Shown: in pieces, positions 33,670 to 37,801 of the stretch
How positions within the stretch are numbered: position 1 is the stretch's first letter
Layout of the letters: every line of letters starts with the position of its first letter
Assembly (NCBI RefSeq): GCF_900299535.1
Contig: NZ_OMKE01000026.1
Coordinates: 1-37,801, forward strand
DNA: 37,801 bases
Direction: 5' to 3'
Origin: Aquimarina aquimarini
GTDB lineage: Bacteria > Bacteroidota > Bacteroidia > Flavobacteriales > Flavobacteriaceae
Notes under the pieces: generated by a model
What the model saw: the letters and a program-made list of their open reading frames with translations, nothing else
Databases searched by the model: none
What the model was told of the DNA's origin: nothing
Translations under genes and position numbers: made by a program

Positions 33670-34842
33670 ATGAAGACATTTTTTACATGGAGTATATTAT
33701 CCTTATTTTTTATCATTTCTTGCAATGCTAATAATAAATCAAATTCTGAAATCTCACTTCGAAAAGAGAAAAACCATATTATAAGTACCACCAAAACAGA
33801 TCCAAATATCCGTAATATTCAAGTAGCACTACTACTAGACACTAGTAATAGTATGGATGGTCTTATCGAACAGGCGAAAGCGCAATTATGGGAAATTGTA
33901 AATGAATTATCGTATGCCAAATGCGGGCATAACAAAATAAAATTAGAAATCGCTCTTTACGAATACGGGAATGACGGGTTACCTTCTCAAGAAGGATTCA
34001 TCAGGCAGGTCCTTCCTTTTTCTAATGATCTTGATGAGATATCAAAAGAACTTTTTGCACTTACTACCAACGGAGGAAACGAATTTTGTGGTAAGGTCAT
34101 CAATACTTCTATCAATCAATTGGGATGGAAAAAAAGTAACGACCACCTTAAATTAATTTTTATCGCTGGCAACGAGCCTTTTACGCAGGGCCCTGTTAAC
34201 TATAAAGATGCTGCAACAGATGCATTAGAAAAAGGCATTACGATCAATACTATTTTTTGTGGTAATTACCGACAAGGCATTGATACACAATGGAAACACA
34301 GTGCCGATATTACTTATGGAGAATATAGTGCTATAGACCATAATCGAGAAACCATACATATTGCAACACCGTATGACAATGTCATCCTTGAACTCAACAA
34401 CAAACTAAACAAGACCTACCTTTATTATGGTAATCAAGGAGCACAAAAAAGAAAACTACAGGCAGAGCAAGATCATAACGCCAGATCCTATAGTTCTGCA
34501 AATGCCGTAAGTCGAACGGTAAGTAAAAGTTCTGGATTCTATAAAAACAAAAGTTGGGACTTGATTGATGCAGTAGAAGATGAATCTTTTGAAATAGAGG
34601 AGGTTGAAAAAGAAGACCTACCACAAGAACTAAAAGACAAATCCAAAACAGAACTCACACAATATATTGCCGAAAAAAGTACTGCAAGAAAAGAAATACA
34701 ACAAGAAATTAATGAACTCAATAAAAAACGAGTACAATTTATAAAAGAGAATAGCAAAAAAGAAGGAACCAGTCTAGAAACTGCACTACTTAATGCAATC
34801 AAAAAACAAGGTAGAAAAAAAGCTTTTACTTGGGAGGAGTAA
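33670..34842 (+). CDS. VWA-domain lipoprotein
   Basis: 390 residues. Lipoprotein signal ending at C18 (LSLFFIISC). The von Willebrand factor A domain covers about residues 49-240 with the metal-binding motif D57-x-S59-x-S61 in LLLDTSNSM and the later TTNGGNEFCG segment. The last third (about 290-390) is a charged helical region, Lys/Glu-rich, ending KKAFTWEE. VWA proteins of this kind bind other surface proteins through Mg2+. It is a single gene, divergent from the histidine kinase across 215 bp, followed by two hairpins. Confidence 0.85.
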   Translation: MKTFFTWSILSLFFIISCNANNKSNSEISLRKEKNHIISTTKTDPNIRNIQVALLLDTSNSMDGLIEQAKAQLWEIVNELSYAKCGHNKIKLEIALYEYGNDGLPSQEGFIRQVLPFSNDLDEISKELFALTTNGGNEFCGKVINTSINQLGWKKSNDHLKLIFIAGNEPFTQGPVNYKDAATDALEKGITINTIFCGNYRQGIDTQWKHSADITYGEYSAIDHNRETIHIATPYDNVILELNNKLNKTYLYYGNQGAQKRKLQAEQDHNARSYSSANAVSRTVSKSSGFYKNKSWDLIDAVEDESFEIEEVEKEDLPQELKDKSKTELTQYIAEKSTARKEIQQEINELNKKRVQFIKENSKKEGTSLETALLNAIKKQGRKKAFTWEE

Positions 34843-34849
34843 TACAGTA

Positions 34850-34868
34850 AGGCATCCCAGCGATGCCT
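34850..34868 (+). terminator. Small hairpin after the VWA gene
   Basis: AGGCATC (34850-34856) and GATGCCT (34862-34868) pair around CCAGC, 7 bp after the stop codon. No T tract follows directly; it may act with the next hairpin. Confidence 0.4.
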
Positions 34869-34889
34869 ACCCATCTACATATTTTTTTT

Positions 34890-34927
34890 AAATCCCTCAT
34901 TTGATCGTAATATCAGATGAGGGATTT
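34890..34927. terminator. Terminator after the VWA gene
   Basis: AAATCCCTCATTTGAT (34890-34905) and ATCAGATGAGGGATTT (34912-34927) form a stem of 16 pairs with one G-T wobble and a 6-base loop, with T/A tracts on both sides. Confidence 0.8.
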
Positions 34928-35047
34928 TATGTATACTTCTTTTTGATATAGAGTTTGATCATTATGAATTCTATATTTTATGCTAAAAAGCAAACCTTAT
35001 TTAGAATGATTATACCAAACTAGAAAACGTGCTGTAGAATCAGAGAC

Positions 35048-35170
35048 GATTCCAGTGCCACTGTTTTTGATCCCGTAAAACCCGTGGCGATTCCAGTAGA
35101 ACAAGATGTGATCCCGTAAAACCCAGCATGATTTCCTGTTTACCTTGGGGTGATCTCGTGTTTTTGGTGA
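35048..35170. repeat. Phased array of about 20.5-bp units
   Basis: Six units open with GATTCCAG, GATCCCGT, GATTCCAG, GATCCCGT, GATTTCCT and GATCTCGT at 35048, 35069, 35089, 35110, 35130 and 35152, so the steps are 21, 20, 21, 20 and 22 bp. Units 2 and 4 share GATCCCGTAAAACCC (15 bp), giving a 41-bp higher-order repeat. The period is close to two helical turns. It is not a CRISPR: no unit is flanked by unique spacers. It may be a binding array for a regulator, or a decayed copy of a dispersed repeat. Confidence 0.6.
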
Positions 35171-35262
35171 GCTATTCTCAAAAAAAATATAACAATAAAC
35201 AGCAATAAAGATAGCACATACACGCAGTAAATTCATTTTTTTTCAAAAAAAAAACGCTCAGA

Positions 35263-35278
35263 TTACAGATATCTGTAA
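35263..35278. promoter_or_regulatory. 16-bp perfect palindrome
   Basis: TTACAGATATCTGTAA is fully self-complementary, about 115 bp upstream of the Hcp -33 element. A dimeric regulator site is possible. Confidence 0.35.
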
Positions 35279-35393
35279 GGATATGAGTTATAGTTTACTT
35301 AGTTTTGTTTCTGAAAGTAAAGGTCTTATCGTAAAATAGGTTGATTTTTTTAAAGAATACGATATGCCCTTCTTTCTACTACCCCATAATTTT

Positions 35394-35425
35394 TTTGAGC
35401 TAAGCTCATACTAAACGTAATTTTT
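35394..35425 (+). promoter_or_regulatory. Promoter of the Hcp gene with internal palindrome
   Basis: TTTG (35394-35397) and TAATTTTT (35418-35425, one base off TAnnTTTG) are 20 bp apart. Inside the spacer lies TGAGCTAAGCTCA (35396-35408), an inverted repeat of 6-bp arms around one A, so a repressor bound there would block the promoter. The ATG is 25 bp downstream. Confidence 0.5.
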
Positions 35426-35450
35426 TTAAAACCTAAAAATTAATATAATT

Positions 35451-35852
35451 ATGGCAACAAAAACAGAACTGATTATTGAGAACAAGACCTACAGTCTTCT
35501 AGAATGTACCTTTGATTACCACAAACCCATAGACTATTCAGGAAGACCCAGTGCGCGAGTGCAAGCAGGAAGCATCATGGTGGTCATAGATTTTGATGGT
35601 CAGGATGAACTCATAAACTGGGCAGGCAGTGATACCACTACTTATGATGGTAAGATTATTTTTTATAAAGGAGACGGTACAGGAATCAAGTTTACATTAG
35701 ATTTTAAAACAGCCTTCTGCACAGACATGAGCACCTATCACAGTAACCTCAATGGCGGTGGCGTAGTATCAGAACTTATGATCAATGCACACAAAATGAG
35801 TATAAAAGGACACACCCACACCAATAACTGGCCTGTAGCCTCAAAAAAATAA
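35451..35852 (+). CDS. tssD: Type VI secretion tube protein TssD (Hcp, Bacteroidota type)
   Basis: 133 residues, no signal peptide. The chain matches the Bacteroidota Hcp family (type VI system subtype iii): an N-terminal strand ending YSLLECTFDYHKPIDYSGRP, then SARVQAGSIMVVIDF, an acidic/Gly middle (WAGSDTTTYDGKIIFYKGDG), and the late ISAEKLKL-like strand here SELMINAHKMSIKG. Hcp rings stack into the tube and may carry small effectors in their lumen. No other type VI structural gene (sheath, VgrG, PAAR, TssB/C) lies in the window, so this is an orphan Hcp located with its cargo. The next gene starts 5 bp downstream. Confidence 0.85.
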   Translation: MATKTELIIENKTYSLLECTFDYHKPIDYSGRPSARVQAGSIMVVIDFDGQDELINWAGSDTTTYDGKIIFYKGDGTGIKFTLDFKTAFCTDMSTYHSNLNGGGVVSELMINAHKMSIKGHTHTNNWPVASKK

Positions 35853-35857
35853 AACCT

Positions 35858-37132
35858 ATGCTCAGGATGAGAAAAAGTAATCAAACCCTATCTGGGCTTG
35901 ATGATATACTGCGCCCTGCAATAGAACGTGCTGTAAAACCACGATTTGATGGCAACCCTCCTACTGCTTTTGATATAGGATTTGCATTGCAACAGGAGAT
36001 CGATAATACTCGCACCGCATTATCAAAAGCCTTATACAAAATAGATTTGGCAAACGATGATATAGGAGTAAAAAACCGTCGTTTCAAACACTGGGAGGCT
36101 TTTCAACCCTATCAATATGATACCGTAGACACCCATACCTATGTGAGAGAAGCAAACAATGGGTATAAGGTGTGGGATGGTTATAAGTGGACTCAGCTCT
36201 CTAAAAACGCCAAAATCACCGTAACCAGTGAGCGTAGCGAGGCTACCAATTACAAGCTAGGTGTTGTAGTACGAGCAATAGACCAAGCCACCAATACCAG
36301 TATTATTTTTATAGACAAAGATGTATACAAAAAAGGAGATGAGATTAGTATAAACGGTGCTATTGATGATGACCCAGACCTGCAAAAAAGCAGAATCAAT
36401 CAAGAGATCAACTGGCAAGATGATATGTATGATGCCGTAAAACTAGGTACAGGCATAAGCGGTAGAGCCGCAGGAGCATTGGCATTGACTCGTTTTGGTA
36501 ACCTTACCCCCTGGTATAAGGGGGATAAGCTACATAAAGCAATAGGCTGGTACCGTACCCGTGGCGGAAAATTTAGAAGTTTAAGCAGCCAACGCAATGC
36601 CATAGGTGCTGGCGGGCATAGAGTAGGAGCACGTACCGCAGCAAATAGTGTGAAACACCTTAGAATGTTGGGTAAAGGTGCTGCGGGAATTAGTGTAGGA
36701 ATTAGCTTATATGAAGCAGCTTCCGCTGGTTTGAATAATGATTCTAATAGACACGAAGTGTATACCAGAGTTCTTGTAGATGTAACTATGGCATGGGTTG
36801 GAGTTAGATGGGGCGCTCCAGGTTGGATAATCTCTGGTAGTTATTTTGTTTTATCTGCCACAGGAGCCTTTGGCGATTGGGGGCAACCCAGTGGGGTAAA
36901 TAGTAATGGGGTGCCTTATACAGATACCTTTGGCAGATTAGGCACCTTTGGGTCCTATGAAGATGATTTTATTGTTGATTATGTAGAACCGTTGCAACAA
37001 AAAGCTACCAGATTAAGAGAAAAAGCATTTCATTTACAACAAAAAGATCATACCTATGCAAAACCATATCTACATTATAAGGTAAATATGGATGGACAAG
37101 AGTTTTACCCTATGAATGATTTTATGAATTAA
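35858..37132 (+). CDS. Putative Hcp-associated effector (membrane-active toxin candidate)
   Basis: 424 residues with no signal peptide, 5 bp after the Hcp gene. No known domain was recognised. By eye: a helical start (residues 5-70), a beta/WD-like middle (75-175, with WDGYKWTQL and VVVRAIDQATNTSIIFIDKD), then a Gly/Ala-rich part with three hydrophobic segments (about 196-212, 272-292 and 304-338, the last with VGVRWGAPGWIISGSYFVLS), and a polar tail (345-424). Hydrophobic Gly-rich hairpins of this kind occur in pore-forming toxins. The last 36 residues (389-424) recur as a solitary coding fragment at 37565-37678. A four-helix membrane protein follows 16 bp later. Effector function is inferred from Hcp linkage and the candidate immunity gene. 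Confidence 0.6.
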   Translation: MLRMRKSNQTLSGLDDILRPAIERAVKPRFDGNPPTAFDIGFALQQEIDNTRTALSKALYKIDLANDDIGVKNRRFKHWEAFQPYQYDTVDTHTYVREANNGYKVWDGYKWTQLSKNAKITVTSERSEATNYKLGVVVRAIDQATNTSIIFIDKDVYKKGDEISINGAIDDDPDLQKSRINQEINWQDDMYDAVKLGTGISGRAAGALALTRFGNLTPWYKGDKLHKAIGWYRTRGGKFRSLSSQRNAIGAGGHRVGARTAANSVKHLRMLGKGAAGISVGISLYEAASAGLNNDSNRHEVYTRVLVDVTMAWVGVRWGAPGWIISGSYFVLSATGAFGDWGQPSGVNSNGVPYTDTFGRLGTFGSYEDDFIVDYVEPLQQKATRLREKAFHLQQKDHTYAKPYLHYKVNMDGQEFYPMNDFMN

Positions 37133-37157
37133 TTATAAACAAACAGTTATGCATTTA
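37018..37157 (+). repeat. Direct repeat, copy 1: effector tail, spacer and start of next gene
   Basis: This 140-bp stretch recurs without gaps at 37564-37703, offset 546 bp, with about 10 mismatches by eye. It covers the effector's last 37 codons, the 16-bp spacer and the first three codons (MHL) of the following gene. Confidence 0.9.
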
Positions 37158-37526
37158 ATCTTAATATTTGTGGGAAGTTTTCTTATTGCATATTTTACAT
37201 TTGATTTTTTTAGAATATATCTGGATAAAAAAAAAGGTTTTAGGGTTATTATAAGCTTTAATTTTATTTTAGCCTTAATTGGTATACTTTTGTATCTATA
37301 TAGTACAGAAGATAAGAAGATATTTTATATAGCAATGTTAGTCCCTTTATATGCTAGTTTAGTGTATAAAGGGATGGTAAGTTTATTTATCAAGAACTTT
37401 GGTAGGTTACCAGAAGATACTGCCTTTAAATTTTATGTTAAATTTCCTGATACAATGTTTAATGTCTTATATGGAATCTTAGCAATAGTTCTTCCGCTTG
37501 CTTTGTTATTTTGGTTAATGGATTAA
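37149..37526 (+). CDS. Four-helix membrane protein, putative immunity protein
   Basis: 125 residues with four predicted membrane helices (about 3-24, 32-51, 58-80 and 103-123) and a short charged loop near 83-100 (KNFGRLPEDTAFKF). No family was recognised. It starts 16 bp after the effector stop in the same strand. A small membrane protein directly after a secreted toxin candidate is the usual place for immunity against a toxin that acts in the membrane or from the periplasm. The last 16 bp of spacer and the first codons ATGCATTTA are repeated in front of the second membrane-protein gene at 37695, but the proteins diverge after MHL. Confidence 0.6.
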   Translation: MHLILIFVGSFLIAYFTFDFFRIYLDKKKGFRVIISFNFILALIGILLYLYSTEDKKIFYIAMLVPLYASLVYKGMVSLFIKNFGRLPEDTAFKFYVKFPDTMFNVLYGILAIVLPLALLFWLMD

Positions 37527-37563
37527 TAGATAACTATGTATTTAATCTAACTATTCTAAGATA

Positions 37564-37703
37564 AGAAAAAGCATTTCATTTACAACAAAACGATCATACT
37601 TATGCAAAACCATATCTATATTATAAAGTAAATATGGATGGGCAAGATTTTTATCCTATGAATGAGTTTATGAATTAATTATAAATAAATAGTTATGCAT
37701 TTA
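37564..37703 (+). repeat. Direct repeat, copy 2
   Basis: Second copy of the 140-bp repeat (see 37018-37157), with no upstream effector body attached. Homology begins abruptly at AGAAAAAGCA and ends after ATGCATTTA. Confidence 0.9.
37565..37678 (+). pseudogene. Solitary 3' end of an effector gene
   Basis: Directly after an in-frame TAA (37562-37564), 37 codons plus stop read as the effector's C-terminus: KAFHLQQNDHTYAKPY and then YYKVNMDGQDFYPMN and the end EFMN, against KAFHLQQKDHTYAKPY and DFMN in the full gene. There is no start codon and no upstream toxin body, so it is a truncated remnant. Most of the changes between the copies are silent or conservative (Glu to Asp, Asp to Glu), which suggests that the fragment stems from a once functional, related gene rather than from random copying. 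Confidence 0.8.
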
Positions 37704-37801
37704 CTTGTATTAATAGCTACAGCAGGAATAATGATCCCTACTTTTACATTTCTACTCTTTGAAAAACAGCTCATAAAATATAATTTAGGATTTATCATAG
37801 G
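37695..37801 (+). CDS. Second small membrane protein, putative immunity (3' end outside window)
   Basis: 35 codons are visible from ATG 37695, exactly 16 bp after the remnant's stop, as in the complete effector-immunity pair. The start MHLLVLIATAGIMIPTFTFL is hydrophobic and membrane-inserting like the protein at 37149 but differs from it after the first three residues. Probably a second immunity protein of different specificity, kept after its toxin was lost. Confidence 0.55.
   Translation, partial: MHLLVLIATAGIMIPTFTFLLFEKQLIKYNLGFII

Larger units (their letters stand above)
34843..35450. other. Intergenic region before the Hcp gene
   Basis: A 608-bp gap with two hairpins at its left end, a phased repeat array (35048-35170), a 16-bp perfect palindrome (35263-35278) and the Hcp promoter (35394-35425). 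A minus-strand open frame (34997-35236) crosses the array but its repeats fall in different frames, so it is not taken as a gene. Confidence 0.6.

Noticed and set aside
35048..35170. CRISPR-like array
   Set aside because: Units are about 20 bp with no unique spacers, and no cas gene is near.
34997..35236. Minus-strand frame of 79 codons with a signal-like start
   Set aside because: Most of it is the phased repeat array; the 41-bp super-repeat changes frame between copies, so no protein repeat is conserved.
35451..37801. Complete type VI secretion locus
   Set aside because: Only the Hcp gene is recognisable; no sheath, baseplate, spike or ATPase gene is present in the window.

Overview
The window looks like a chromosome segment of a marine-type member of the Flavobacteriia (Bacteroidota). 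The signs are AT-rich DNA, start codons with little Shine-Dalgarno, several TAnnTTTG (-7) promoter boxes, a PorG-like type IX secretion gene, a Bacteroidota-type Hcp (TssD), a GG-leader peptide precursor, and OmpP1/FadL, SGNH-lipoprotein and LytTR/LytS-type signalling genes. Genus cannot be fixed from the sequence alone.

Layout. 1-1708 (-): the first 569 codons of a large exported TPR protein, probably a TPR-CHAT protein, cut by the window edge. 2221-6266 (+): two tandem copies of a two-gene cassette, each a secreted beta-helix-like protein of about 420 residues followed by a small exported protein of about 145 residues. 6595-7114 (-): a ParDE-type toxin-antitoxin pair with a palindromic operator. 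7501-12818: a LysE-type exporter, a group II PLP decarboxylase, a DUF2797 protein divergent from a GH3-family adenylating enzyme, and a small secreted protein. 12899-21316 (-): clpX, clpP, tig, a holin-like membrane protein, an SGNH lipoprotein with OmpP1/FadL, an alpha/beta hydrolase and pdxJ. 21418-29468 (+): CBS-domain protein, nadK, porG, uppS, bamA, two OmpH/Skp chaperones and murI, a conserved envelope-biogenesis block. 29511-34842: a lipoprotein, a cysteine- and glycine-rich GG-leader peptide precursor, a LytTR response regulator with its TPR-sensor histidine kinase, and a VWA lipoprotein. 35451-37801 (+): an Hcp (TssD) gene, a putative effector, a four-helix membrane protein (putative immunity), then a solitary copy of the effector's last 36 codons followed by the start of a second membrane-protein gene.

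The housekeeping core joins cytoplasmic protein quality control (trigger factor, ClpXP) to outer-membrane assembly (PorG, BamA, OmpH/Skp) and cell-wall precursor supply (UppS, MurI). The accessory parts lie at the two ends and around 30 kb. The most interesting region is the Hcp-effector-immunity array at the right end: the duplicated effector tail placed before a second, different membrane protein suggests that toxin modules are exchanged while immunity genes accumulate. Second in interest are the tandem secreted cassettes at the left end and the GG-leader peptide beside a LytTR two-component system.

No rRNA, tRNA, insertion sequence, prophage or CRISPR array was recognised.
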